Part shown: positions 43,002 through 52,339 of the stretch, piece after piece
How positions within the stretch are numbered: position 1 is the first letter of the stretch
Layout of the letters: each line of letters opens with the position of its first letter
DNA from: Nematopogon swammerdamellus
Lineage: Eukaryota; Arthropoda; Insecta; Lepidoptera; Adelidae
DNA: 64,000 bases
Direction of reading: 5' to 3'
NCBI GenBank assembly: GCA_946902875.1
Contig: OX336338.1
Span: 6,377,971 to 6,441,970, forward strand
The notes under the pieces: generated by a model
Database searches by the model: none
The model's input: the letters and a program-made list of their open reading frames with translations, nothing else
What the model was told of the DNA's origin: nothing
Program-made: the position numbers and the translations under genes

Positions 43002-46000
43002 CAAGAGTGATACTATAACGGTTTTATTTTTTTCCCCTCTTTTGAGGAAAAAAAACTTTGAGGAAAAAGAGGACTTTTTAAAACGGACTAACAAGTATAA
43101 AGTAATTTACACAAAAATACTTGTAAGATTTAAAACGAAAAATGTGAACGTAAAAAGATCCATGGAATAGATATGAACACGAATAGTTCGACACTAAAAA
43201 TATTATTAAACTGCAATGATGCGAACTGTTGTGTGGGTTTTCTTAAAGACAGTTGACTCAAAGACAGTTACTTTCTAACACCCTGAACTATTCTATCTAT
43301 TGCATGCGCTGCACGTTTTTAGGTTTCCGTACTCCATATCAGTCAGCGTGTATGCGTCCACTGCTGGACATACGGCTATCCGATTTTCCTCCAGTTCTCC
43401 CGGCCATCAGCGGTACGGAACCACTGCTTTCCGCCGACGTACTTGATGTCGTCGTCTTACCTGGCAGGTGTTCTTCCCACTCTCAGTTTTCCTGTCCACG
43501 GCCGCCAGTGTAGGTTACTCCAACGGTCTTCGTCTCATCGGCTAACGGGCCCACTGCCACTTGAACTCGGTGTCCAAAATCGATTACTTCGGTGCGTCGG
43601 CGGATTGCCTCGTTACGCTTCATATCACGTAGCGATATTCCCAGCATGGCTCGCTCCATTGCTCGCTGGGAAACTTTCAATCTTTGGACAACAGTGACCG
43701 TCAGAGTCCACGTTTCACACCCGTACGTCATAACCGGGAGAACGCACTATGGTCATATATATACGGGTTTTTTTATTTTGCGGAAGATCAGACCTAAGGG
43801 CGAAATTTAACTTCCAACTTTCCGAAGGCAGCCCAACCCAGTTGAATTCGTCTCTCGACCTCCTTAAGCAGACCTTGTCTATCAAGCCGCAGAATTTGAC
43901 CGAGATTCATCCTGTTCACAGTGACACAGTGCGGGTGCTATGGCCGCAAGGCTGGTGCGCTCGGATCAGTGGCGGGTGAATATTGTTCATCCTGTTCGAT
44001 CACTTCTCCGTCAATAACGATTTGTCACCCCGTCATAACCTCGGTCGCCATGACCTTGGTTTTGTCCCGGTTCATCTTCAGACCCACCTTCATCGACGCT
44101 GTGTAAAGGTCTTTCAGCATGATCTCAAGCTGACCTCGGGAATTTAACAGAAGAACAATGTCATTGGCGAAACGCAGATCACTGAGAAGATCTCCATTCA
44201 CGTTGATACCCATGTTGTCCCACTCAAGCGTCTTGAACACATCTTCTAATGCGTTTGTGAAGAGCTTGGACGAGATCAAATCCCCCTGCCATACTCTTTT
44301 ACCAAGGAGCATGGTATTTTCGTGGAGCCTCACAGTCCGTGGGTATATAGGCTTCCGTACCCCATACGGAAGCCTATTTATTTACTAAGCCGCCGTCTGT
44401 TTTTCTTTGTGCGGAAGCCTTGGTGCACGATTCCGACTCGCACTTGGCCGGTTTTTTTTTTCGTTTTAAATCTTACAACTATTTTGATACTTTTTAGTTC
44501 ATTTTAAAAATGTGGTTTCAAATTTATTTTTTATTTGAGTAATTTTATATTGTAATTTATGGGTAACATGAATTGGGAAGTTAAAATCGATTGTAAAATT
44601 TGAATGATAAACGGACAAGACAAGAAAACGAGTTAATATCAAAACGTGGTAAAAATACCGATTTGTTTCCCAAGACAGCGCAGCTTCATGAAGTAGTTTC
44701 TTGGTCTTCCCTCGAAGTTTTCATCAGTGAAGACGTGTCTCACCAGTTTTTCTCCAAACACCACCACGATCATCTCCCTGCCCATCTTTAGGCCCAGTAC
44801 GCTGGTGGAGTACCCCTTGGCGAGCTCTGCGAAGGCTCTGTGCTGGGAGCCGTATCTCTTGCATGCCTTGGCGATAGCCCTCGAACATCCAATGAACGGT
44901 AACCATCTTGGGCCTGTGAAAAATTAAATGGAATCAATAATATCCGCCTATCCGCTCAGGTGGCATGGTCTTCGAAAGATATATTATGTTTATGTTATGT
45001 ATGACAGGTATCCATGTTTGCCCACTGACAGCTGTTACCATAGTAACGTCACTTTATTTTTTAAAAGTGATCTGTCAAACATCAAACTTCGGAAAAGTCT
45101 TTTTTTTTGGAACGACCAAAGATTAAGAAGCGGCTATCTTTTAGAGACGTCTCAATGAGGTCGATAGCACTTTACGGTGGGAAAATGACAGCACCTAACA
45201 ATACATGCAATGTATAAAAGTCGTTTGCGCCATCTGTTATTAAATAGTGTGACTAATCTATTTTAATAAAATGTTTCTTGTATGGGGGCCCCCCTTAATT
45301 TTTAACTTTTTCTTATTTTTCTTATTTGTTGTTTCATCCGCCATAGTAACGCATATGCTGTGAAAGTTTCAACGGGCTACCTATTACGATTCAAGAGATA
45401 CAGCCCTCGGACGGACGGACGGACGACGGAGTCTTAGTAATAGGCTTCCGTCTGGGATACGGAAACCTAAAAAGCGGTCAAGCTAATCGAACGGATTATT
45501 CCCAGTAGTCCCCTCTAGCACTAATCCGTTTTCCATGAGAACTTTAAGTCGTAGGATTTTCGCTTAGGTTTTCATGAAATGAATTATACACACACACACA
45601 CACACCCTCACACACGCTCTAATGCTCCCCATGTAATTACTGAATTTGTAGCTTAGGATAGAACTCAAACTTGTAAAAATCTAGAAACTTGTAGAAACTT
45701 TTTAATTGGCTTTACTGTTTTAAATGTTTATTGTGTTGTTATATGTATATGTTAATGTATTCAGTGTTATAGCTATAGCTGTTAAGTTTAAAAAAAAAAT
45801 CTATGAGAGAGGCCCTATACTTATTCCCTAATTTTTTTATCGAAATTTTAGACTCAATACTTTCGGAGATAATGCTCAATTTTTTAATATTGTCTTTAAT
45901 AGCTTTTAAACTATTCATTTTAAAATTATAAAAAAATATATTATATTTGTACTCCTTGTAACAAGCCCTCTTGAACGATATGCCACATGCCTGATAAACT

Positions 46001-49000
46001 TAAAAAAATTTTTTTTTTACTTTTTAATTTGTCCCCCGGTACTTACCCCTGAAATCGAAATAAAAAACAGGTATTTTTTATGGGGACCCCTTAATTTTGT
46101 ACTTTTTCTATTTTTTATTATTTGTTGTTATATCCGATATAATAACACAAATTATGTGAAATGTCAAACCTTCTTCAACCGTCTTCAAAAGATGCATTGG
46201 ACGGACGGACGGACAGACGGCGTTAGCTTAGTAATAGGCTTCCGTACGGGGTGCGGCAACCTAAAAAGTGTAAAATCCCGCCCGCCGAAGCATAGGTCAT
46301 TCATAAGCAACCTGTTGTTATAATTTATTGCGAGGCTTCCCTCCCAGCCCAGCCCACCGGGGGAAGTTTATGGAACTTCCTGGATGGATGTTATTGTAAT
46401 GTTATTCCATAATGTAGCAATATGTACGTGTGTGTTGAACGACTGTTCAATGAAAATGTAATTGAGCTCAATTACAAACTCGCGCACCGCATAGCAGAGG
46501 ATCGAGTTGCCAAGCCGGCTATGAATAGCCAATACCAACGTGTAGAGACGCCACGTGTTCGTCTTGAACAATCTAGCGTGACATAATTATGCATCTACTC
46601 GGTGCATTTTTACGTGGAACACGTTATATGAAATGGCACACTGGAGATTCGAGAAAAATATATAACGTATTAAATAAAGTATAGTTAAATTACAGCATAA
46701 TAGATAGAACTGCAGGCGTAGGCGTTTTATTTGTATTGACAGCCGAAAGGTACGTCTCGGATCGACGTGTTCTAGATTGTTACGGTTGTCGTGTTGCTAA
46801 CACAATAAGGTCTCATTGTGTTAATTTTTCTTTGCAGATAGTGCAAAATGTAGGTAATCTATGTAGGCATCAGCTCATTCACTCCGCATTCTGGAAGAAA
46901 AGAAAAACCTTCTCGAAGAAAGTAAGTAACTAAGGGCGAGGCCGAAGGCCGAGCAGCGTTCAGGTAAACGATATCCTTCACGAAGAAATTAAGTAACTAA
47001 GGCGAGGCCGAAGGCCGCGCTTCGTTCGCGAAAACGATATTATATTCTATCAAAAAAGCAAGTCATTAAGAGCGCGGCCCGAGGGCGGAAGAAGATTTAC
47101 CGTTTACCTACGCTGCTCAGCCTTCAGCCTCGCCCTTTGTTTCTTACATTCATCGAAAAATAATATTGTTTACCTGAACTAAACTCGGCCTTCGGCCTCG
47201 TTACGGGCCTTATTTACTTACTTTCTCCGAGAAGGTTCATCGTCTTCCTGAACGCAGCTCGACCTTCGACCTCACCCTTAGTTACTTTATTCGAAAAGGT
47301 TTATTGTCTTCCAGAATGCAGCTTGGCCTTTGGTCTCCCCGTTAGTTTACTTTATTCAAGAAGATTTATCGTTTACCTGAACGCAAGGTAATGAAATGAA
47401 GGTAGGTATATTTTCTAGATTTTGTAGACTCTGGCACACACGGTATTGATGAATATGGCAGTAGCCAACGGGGCGGCAGTAGCTGATTACGAAGAAACAA
47501 CGTTAAAACAAGAGACGAGACTGAATTTTCAATTATACTTCAACGTTGTGCCTATTCATTCGATGTGCGTTTGTATGTGTGTATGCTGGATTCAGCTTTG
47601 CGTGAAAAATGCGCTAAAATGTCAAAACGAATGAATACCCATTGATATGATCAATTTTACGGAAACTGACACGGTTGGTTATATCACCTACAACATCCGT
47701 AATGTCAGCCCATAACACCGGGTTAACTATGTGTCATGTCAGTGCTTCCCTTCATTTAATGTCGGCTACACTGAACTGGACGGAAAACACGAACTATTTA
47801 CATAGCGGTTTCTACCGACATTTCTTTCAGTGCGGTGGTACTAACCCGGCCGGAATAAACCCTACCACCTAGTAAGTTAAGAAGGGAAGGGATTTACAGT
47901 TTAACGTGGAATCCGAACCACGATGTGAAGTGTGAATTGACAGAAAATGGCGAAAAGAAAATAAAAAAAAAAACTCGACGATCTAGAAGTGGTACCTACC
48001 TATCTAAGTAAGTCCCCACTTCCCCACTAATTATAAAACAATAAGAGGGTGTGGCGTATTTCATGACAAAATTTTGGAAAAATTCCTTTACTAGTGTTTT
48101 ACAAAATTCCCTTTTTCAAAAATGTTTGCAATTCTGTCGTCCGCGAAGCGAGCGAAGCCGGACAGAAAGTGACTTGGTGGGTGAATCGGTGACTTGACAA
48201 TAGGTTTTTTTAGATTCGAGTCACAGATTCAATTTCCGCAAAACTTATGTAATGCTGTCAGAAAAAAGAGTTTTTGCACTTGCACTTCGTCTGACAGCGC
48301 TTGGTGACGTCGCTTGAATTTAATGTGGTCATGAAATACCTACCTACTTTATGACTACTTTACTCGAACATACTAATACTTAGCCCTTTTCCTGGAAGTC
48401 GGCATGTAACTGAGATCAGTTGGCCCAACTCTTATTTTTCAGTATAATTTGAATTTTAGTTAAAATAATTATCTTTTTTTCCCTTGCATACATTAATTTT
48501 GACCCTCTACAATTTGTACGAAGAGGTACTGTGCAATGCTGGCCAACCGCGAACAAATTAACCACTCAATCAATTTGTGATACAATAAAATTTATATGAA
48601 AGTAAAGACTGAAACAATTTAATTAAGTTCGATCAATTATCGACGTGTTAATATTAAATTTTAATTAATTATAATATAATACATACTGGTTTTATGCCTC
48701 AATGTTCATATTCCAGATAGCACCTACCCACCACACTAGACAGGCTCAAACCCAGCCAACCAAGCGAGAAATCATCAGTCCTGTGATAAATTATATGATT
48801 TTCTTTATGAACTAGGTGACTTATTTATTGAATTAATTGTATAGGATAATTCTAAAGTATTTTACATGAAGGACCTAGATATAGATTTTTGCTACGAGAT
48901 CGACCGATTTGGCAATAATGAACAACTTTGCAAAATACTGGACAACATTTTATCATTTAGGCAAAAAATAAATGTTTCCTTCAATCGAAATCGGGTTCAT

Positions 49001-50202
49001 AATTATCTGAGGAAGGAAAACGCGGCGCCGAGGCTTGACTGACGTTGTAATATTATTACAGATAAAAACAATGGTAAGCAAAGCACCTACCGTCGAAAAG
49101 ATTTTATTGTATGGGATTTCTTTCGCATAGGCATGTAGAGATATGTATTACGAAAAATAATAGGTATGTATGAATTGTCGATTTGTAATATGTATTTTTC
49201 TAAATATTGTTTTACAGACAGCCGGCATGGGTGACTGCCCAAAGTTCAATGGAAGAACAGACACAGCCAATAACACCACTCGTCACGTAGCCACGCCCAG
49301 AGAGGCGCCATGCCATCTATAAGGCGGATCAAAAGGTCGTTGTCTTATTTATTAACACCTTACCTACCTAGTAATTTAAAAAAATATTTTAATTACTCGA
49401 CAACAATTACTAAGCAATAAACTTTGTTAATACCTAAGTCCTAGCCTAGTTATTACGAATTGGTTATTTCTAAGCCGATTCGTAATAACTAGGCTATCGC
49501 TTTTTTTTTATTTTTAGGGCTTTTAACAATGCTTTGTTAACCTGTTACCTTCCTGGTCATCCGCGCGGATGACCTTAAAACAATAAAACAAAATAGATAA
49601 ATTTTAACTAGGAAGCTAAATGGTTAAATAATCAGCCCCGTAGTACTCATCTTCCCTATCAGTCTCTATCCCCAGAATCCGTAAGTGATAGAGAACGCTC
49701 AACGAAATCCAACACAAATTTACTAAATCCCTCTCACTTGGGCTCGCAATATCTAAATAAATATGTGCATACTTTTTGACTGACACTTTTCAGAAGTGCA
49801 AATCACTCGGAGCGATAAAAATACACACAACGCTAAATTATTATTGATCGTTCCCGCCCGCGCGGCGTGTTTTGTTTAGGTTATGTTACCACATGGAGCG
49901 AGAGAACCCCATAGAAAATTATGCGGGCCCGGGCGGTCTCAAAAAAAACTACAAAATACAAGCTTGTTGCTGGCGTTCAATTTGGAAAGTCGGCCCAATT
50001 CCTATTCACACGCGAATAAAGCTAACAATGCCTAAAAATGATAGTCCGACGACGTTAAGTGGACGATAATGAAGGGAACACTTTTAGCAAGACGAGAAAT
50101 GCAATTTTGCTCACCGGGTGGATAGTTGATCGGTTTGGTAGAGGTGCTGATAGAGTATAGGAAGACGACGGACACTATTAGAATGATGAGTACGACGGGC
50201 AT
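35486..50202 (-). CDS. Cytochrome P450, CYP2 clan (CYP303/305-like), eight-exon gene
   Basis: Eight exons with matching GT-AG borders and phases (introns 1-7 in phases 1,1,1,0,1,2,1) give 1458 nt and a 485-residue protein. It should be a membrane-anchored haem monooxygenase of the endoplasmic reticulum. Landmarks: N-terminal anchor at about 3-20, hinge PPGPRW at 28-33, C-helix WREHR at 124-128, I-helix AGSQTTS at 294-300, ExxR as EVQR at 350-353, PERF at 405-408, and haem loop FGLGRRRCPGD with ligand Cys431. I start at the ATG at 50,202 because no ATG lies upstream in frame. The I-helix normally has Asp/Glu where Gln297 stands. The sequence looks closest to CYP303A1 or CYP305 from memory; CYP303A1 acts in sensory-bristle formation and moulting in insects, but subfamily placement needs a tree. 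No disabling mutation seen. Confidence 0.92.
35789..35993. repeat. Short palindromic array of the 'GGGCGAGGCCGAAGGCCGAG' repeat
   Basis: Two direct units (GAAAGTAAGTAAC...GGCCGAAGGCCGAG...AAACGATAAACCTTC) are followed by an inverted partial unit (TATCGCCCTTGGGGC...AATCGTTTACGCGAACG). It is related to the arrays at 46.9 and 51.3 kb and lies in P450 intron 7. Confidence 0.7.
36067..36441. mobile_element. MITE with ~160-bp inverted arms and TAA target duplication
   Basis: The left end GGGTCTGCATGCCTAAATTG at 36,067 is mirrored by CAATTTAGGCATGCAGACCC ending at 36,441. Pairing continues for about 150-160 bp (including CCTCTGGGAGAAA / TTTCTCCCAGAGG). TAA flanks both sides (36,064-36,066 and 36,442-36,444). 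A 3-bp TWA duplication and GGG ends suggest PIF/Harbinger. In P450 intron 7. Confidence 0.8.
36580..36870 (+). repeat. Dispersed repeat with (CATA)n head and TTATCCCTTAGTCGCCTCTT block
   Basis: It contains CACGCTGTATCCCGACAATC, AACTATCAAGCAGCAA, GAAGAACCCACCTGCTGCAT and CTTAGTCGCCTCTTACGACA. Related copies occur at 40,080-40,170 (reverse), 56,775-56,970 and 63,940-64,000 (reverse). The function is unknown; SINE-like. Confidence 0.6.
36970..37229 (-). CDS. P450 exon 7 (ExxR and PERF)
   Basis: Acceptor GTTTCAG, donor GTAATT at 36,969. It encodes LPYTMSFLLEVQRYF, the GPRR block, IPKNTTVLI and MPERFLNE, ending NFGL plus one base. Confidence 0.94.
37255..37669. mobile_element. MITE with ~50-bp terminal inverted repeats
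   Basis: The left arm ...GGGTGTTACGCTGACCATGT CATTAACTTCGGGAGGG and the right arm CCCTCCCGAAGTTAATGACA TGGTCAGCGAAACACC are near-perfect inverses, set in TATATA flanks on both sides. No coding capacity. In P450 intron 6. Confidence 0.75.
37718..37815 (+). repeat. Fragment of a CR1-like retroelement 3' region
   Basis: GGCATGGCACTCGCAATCCC, GCCGATGGGCGTCGTTAGAC and ACCTTATGGGTGG match, in opposite orientation, 60,310-60,400, which adjoins the CR1-like coding remnant there. Confidence 0.5.
38070..38457 (-). repeat. Dispersed 'CCAAGTGCGAG' family, copy 3
   Basis: TAGGGTTCCGTATCCGG, CCTATTACTAAGCCTA, (TCTG)n, ATGGCGTGAGTGGCGCTGAC and GCGAGTTCGACTCGCACTTG. It shares a long internal segment with copies at 50.5 and 61.9 kb. 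In P450 intron 6. Confidence 0.8.
39017..39194 (-). CDS. P450 exon 6 (I-helix)
   Basis: Acceptor CTTCTAG, donor GTATTA at 39,016. It encodes EQLSIVCLDLLIAGSQTTSN, with Gln in place of the usual acidic residue. Confidence 0.92.
39435..39483 (-). repeat. Dispersed 'CCAAGTGCGAG' family, short end fragment
   Basis: GATACGGAACCCTCGGCAAG then ACTTGACCGGGTTTTT; only the terminal part is left. In P450 intron 5 region. Confidence 0.5.
39520..39616 (-). CDS. P450 exon 5
   Basis: Acceptor CTTTTCAG, donor GTGAGT at 39,519. It encodes QKHEEGVVEGEDFMYAFFRE, the hydrophilic segment before the I-helix. Confidence 0.88.
40266..40480 (-). repeat. SINE body, headless copy
   Basis: GATGTCAGCCCATAACACC, CATTCAGTGCGGTGGTACC and ACAGTTTTACGG align with the copies at 42.2 and 47.7 kb. 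The tRNA head is missing. In P450 intron 4. Upstream at 40,080-40,170 lies a reverse fragment of the (CATA)n-headed repeat. Confidence 0.65.
41833..42017 (-). CDS. P450 exon 4
   Basis: Acceptor ATCCCAG, donor GTACGT at 41,832. It encodes RLQKLLSLLNSRSKAF and YPWIRFLAPESSGYSLIRKI, typical of CYP2-clan insect P450s. It ends on a codon boundary. Confidence 0.92.
42226..42549 (-). repeat. SINE, near full-length, GTAGCTCAGTGG head
   Basis: Minus strand: tRNA-like head (CCTCGGTAGCTCAGTGGTGC at 42,526-42,545), body with AAAACTGTAGGTCCCTTCCC and CACCGCACTGAATGAAAGG, end GGTATTATGGGCTGACATC. Inserted in P450 intron 3, about 110 bp from exon 3. Confidence 0.75.
42662..42877 (-). CDS. P450 exon 3 (C-helix)
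   Basis: Acceptor CGTTCAG, donor GTGCGT at 42,661. It encodes TDGALWREHRQFTVKHL and ends MNVIWKFAA plus one base. The later GTATTT would add three codons, but the phase and family pattern favour GTGCGT. Confidence 0.92.
43330..44340 (-). pseudogene. RTE-type non-LTR retrotransposon fragment with mutated RT active site
   Basis: Two pieces of an RTE reverse transcriptase in order on the minus strand. 44,333-44,025 reads WQGDLISSKLFTNALEDVF and LSDLRFANDIVLLL; 43,731-43,490 reads MTYGCETWTLTVTVVQRLKV and RAMERAMLGISLRDMKRNE. The RT catalytic box, normally FADD, reads FAND, so the first aspartate is lost. Stops between the pieces, and the absence of an endonuclease domain, confirm a dead copy. 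The 3' tail (43,345-43,430) has the CCACTGCTGGACATACGGCT block. In P450 intron 2. Confidence 0.75.
44345..44463 (-). repeat. Dispersed 'CCAAGTGCGAG' family, internally deleted copy
   Basis: AGGCTTCCGTACCCCATACG, ACTAAGCCGCCGTCTG, CCGACTCGCACTTGGCCGG; the middle of the repeat is missing. Confidence 0.7.
44659..44913 (-). CDS. P450 exon 2
   Basis: Acceptor TTTTTCACAG, donor GTATTT at 44,658. It encodes GPRWLPFIG (first Gly split with exon 1), STSVLGLKMGREMIVV and FEGRPRNYF, ending LGKQI plus one base. Confidence 0.92.
45260..45472 (+). repeat. Dispersed 'CCAAGTGCGAG' family, headless copy
   Basis: GGGGGCCCCCCTTAATTTTT, ATTCAAGAGATACAGCC, (GGAC)n, CTTAGTAATAGGCTTCCGTC, GATACGGAAACCTAAAAA. In P450 intron 1. 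Confidence 0.7.
46070..46268 (+). repeat. Dispersed 'CCAAGTGCGAG' family, headless copy
   Basis: TTTATGGGGACCCCTTAA, GGACGGACGGACGGACAG, CTTAGTAATAGGCTTCCG, CAACCTAAAAAG. In P450 intron 1. Confidence 0.7.
46905..47392. repeat. Palindromic array of a ~65-bp repeat (foldback-like)
   Basis: Direct units (TCGAAGAAAGTAAGTAAC, GGGCGAGGCCGAAGGCCGAG, GTTCAGGTAAACGAT) at 46,905-47,060 are followed after about 47,090 by four inverted units (CGTTTACC..., CTCGGCCTTCGGCCTCG, TTACTTACTTTCTCCGAGAA). Transcribed, it would fold into a long hairpin. In P450 intron 1. Confidence 0.75.
47690..47925 (-). repeat. SINE body, headless copy
   Basis: ATGTCAGCCCATAACACC, CAGTGCGGTGGTACTAACC and GGAAGGGATTTACAGTTTAA align with 42,226-42,450. 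In P450 intron 1. Confidence 0.65.
49442..49496. other. Perfect 19-bp stem hairpin
   Basis: TAGCCTAGTTATTACGAAT (49,442-49,460) and its exact reverse complement (49,478-49,496) around a 17-nt loop. It lies in P450 intron 1; a second perfect 20-bp palindrome GGTCATCCGCGCGGATGACC is at 49,555-49,574. Confidence 0.8.
50115..50202 (-). CDS. P450 exon 1 (membrane anchor)
   Basis: ATG at 50,202. The hydrophobic stretch VVLIILIVSVVFLYSI acts as signal anchor, then INYPP precedes donor GTGAGC at 50,114. An in-frame upstream extension exists but lacks an ATG. Confidence 0.88.
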
Positions 50203-50382
50203 GTCGGAGCACGCATGCGCGTCGGCCACAGTGCGGGCGCGGCCAGACTAACCCGCCGAGACTCGACCGCAACTGCGTCCGCCGGTATCCGGCGACGTAC
50301 TGACTGACTGAACACACTGGCAGACAAGACGCGGCGCCTTCGACGACGTCGTACAATGTACGTAGGGTACGTAAACTTCGGG
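50203..50382 (-). promoter_or_regulatory. 5' region of the P450 gene
   Basis: This is the GC-richer sequence immediately upstream of the P450 start codon and should contain its 5' untranslated region and core promoter. I could not identify a convincing TATA box or initiator. A MITE begins at about 50,383. Confidence 0.35.
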
Positions 50383-51247
50383 TTCGGCTACACGACCGAT
50401 TGTATCATCAACTAAACAGTTTAGTTGAGTTGATTTGGGCACGACGGATTTATCTCCAAACTACTGTTTAGGCGCACACAAACATTGTTCAGTTGTTCGC
50501 TCTGCATAGTGTTTTTTATCTGCATAGTACTTTTTAGGGTTCCGTCTCCGGCATGGGACCCTATTACTAAGCCTACGACGTCTGTCTGTCTGTTTGTATG
50601 TCCGTTCATCCGTCCCAGGGTTGTATTTCTTGAACCGTACTAGGTAGCCCGTTGAATTTTTCACAGAATATGTATTATTATGGCCGATATAACAACAAAT
50701 AATAAAAATACGAAAAAGTAAAAAATTCACGGGGTTTCCCATAGAAGAAACTAAAAAGTGTATGCGCGCGCGTCATCTACCGAAAGGAGTATGAAGCATT
50801 TTAACTAATAATGAATTCTAACATAAATATGAAGCATTTCATAAACACACCATAGATGGCGTGAGTGGCGCTGACCATGACATGGCGATACGGAACCCTC
50901 GGTGCGCGAGTTCGACTCGTACTTGGCCGGTTTTTTAGTTGTACCGACTTTTTAAATGTGTCGTGGACTCGTGGAGATCTGTGCCAACTAAACGGTTGAG
51001 TTTGCGTTTTTTTGTATGTCCCTCGTCATTTTGATTGTATTTTGGAAGTTTTTTTTATTACTTAACAGTTTTGTTGGATAATAATCGGTCGTCTGCTCGA
51101 GCCCTTGCTTACCGGTCTGCGCATACAACAAGAGCAGAGAGTTAGATCAGGGCTAGAGCAGGCGACCGCGGAGACAAATCGGCCGTCATGCCCAACTCAA
51201 CTAAACTGTTTAATTAGTGATAGAATCGGTTGTGTAGCCGGCCCCTT
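50383..51247. mobile_element. MITE with ~60-bp TIRs, interrupted by a dispersed repeat
   Basis: CGGCTACACGACCGATTGTA at 50,384 is mirrored by an imperfect inverse ending CGGTTGTGTAGCCGG at about 51,241. The arms also share AAACAGTTTAGTTGAGTTG and its inverse CAACTCAACTAAACTGTTT. The copy of the 'CCAAGTGCGAG' family at 50,530-50,937 appears nested inside. It sits just upstream of the P450 start. Confidence 0.6.
50530..50937 (-). repeat. Dispersed 'CCAAGTGCGAG' family, copy near full length
   Basis: TTTTTAGGGTTCCGTCTCCG, CTATTACTAAGCCTACGACG, CACCATAGATGGCGTGAG and CGAGTTCGACTCGTACTTGG CCGG. Closely matches 38,070-38,457. Confidence 0.8.
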
Positions 51248-51311
51248 AACCGGGCACAGAACAGCGATCGGCGGCGGCCGTCTCTTTCTCGTTCATTCTG
51301 CCGAGTACCTA

Positions 51312-52022
51312 CTTAATAGTGAAAGTACGTAAGCAGGTAACTAAGGGCGAGGCGGAAGACCAACCTGCGTTCAGGTAAACGATAAAACTTCTCGAATAAA
51401 GTAAGCAACTACGGGCGAGGCCAAAAGTACAGCTAAGTTCAGTAAAAAAAATTAACATTCAAGAATAAAGCAAGTAATTTCAGGGCGATACGAAAGGCCG
51501 AGCTCCGTTCAGGTAAACGGTATTCTTTCTCGATGAAAGTAAGTAGCTAGCTAAGGGCGAGGCCGAAGGCCGTTCAGATAAACGATAAACTCTCGAAGAA
51601 ATTAAATAAAGCCGCAGCCGAACATCTAGCTGCGTTCGCGTAAACGATATTATATTATATCGATGGAAATTATTAAGGGCGAGGCCCGAGGACGGGAGAA
51701 CTTTTATCGTTTACCTGAACGCAGCTCGGCCTTCGGTCTCGCCCTTAATTAATTACTTTCATCGAGAAAAATATATCGTTTACCTGAACGCAATTTGAAC
51801 TTCGGTCTCGTTTTAAGTTACTTACATTCTTCGAGAAGATTTTTCCCCTTCCTAATCGCAGCTCGGCCTTCGGCCTCACCATTAGATACTTACTTTCTTG
51901 GAGAAGGTTTATCGTGTTCCTGAATGCAGCTCGGCCTTCCATAAAGCCTTTAGCTAATTACTTTATTCGACAAGGTTTATCGTATACCTAAACGCAGCTC
52001 GGCCTTCGGTTTCGCTCTTAGT
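51312..52022. repeat. Large palindromic array of the ~65-bp repeat
   Basis: About five direct units (GTAAGCAGGTAACTAAGGGC, GGCGAGGCCGAAGGCCG, CAGGTAAACGATA) run from 51,325 to about 51,690. From about 51,700 about five inverted units follow (CGTTTACCTGAACGCAGCTC, GGCCTTCGG, TTACTTTCATCGAGAA). A detached inverted unit lies at 52,255-52,335. The arms are ~330 bp each. No coding frame. Confidence 0.8.
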
Positions 52023-52339
52023 TTAAATGTTACGATTTTAATTTAATTTTTATTATATTTTAACGATATCGAGGAAGAGTCCTACGAATCCAAATAAATA
52101 AAAATTTAATTAAATCAAATTTTAAATAAAAAAAAAATAAAAAAATAATATTTAAATTATAGTTAAATATTATTTTCTAAATAAAATTTAGAAAATAATA
52201 AACCTATAAATATAATTCTAGAATACTCTCTTAAAAAAAATCAAACAAATGCCCCTTCTTCGACAAGGTTTATTGTTTATCTGAACCCATTTCGGCATGT
52301 TTTCGGCCTACGGCCTCGCCCTTATAACTTTCTTTTTTT

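Noticed and set aside
47446..47634. 62-codon open frame starting MMNMAVANGAAVADYEET
   Set aside because: No splice or homology support; lies in P450 intron 1 on the opposite strand.
50203..50229. Upstream extension of P450 exon 1 (nine more codons)
   Set aside because: The extension has no ATG (GTG at its boundary); the ATG at 50,202 directly precedes the hydrophobic anchor.
51312..52022. Possible CRISPR-like array (regular ~65-bp repeats)
   Set aside because: Units are contiguous, diverged, inverted in the second half and in an insect genome; no spacers.
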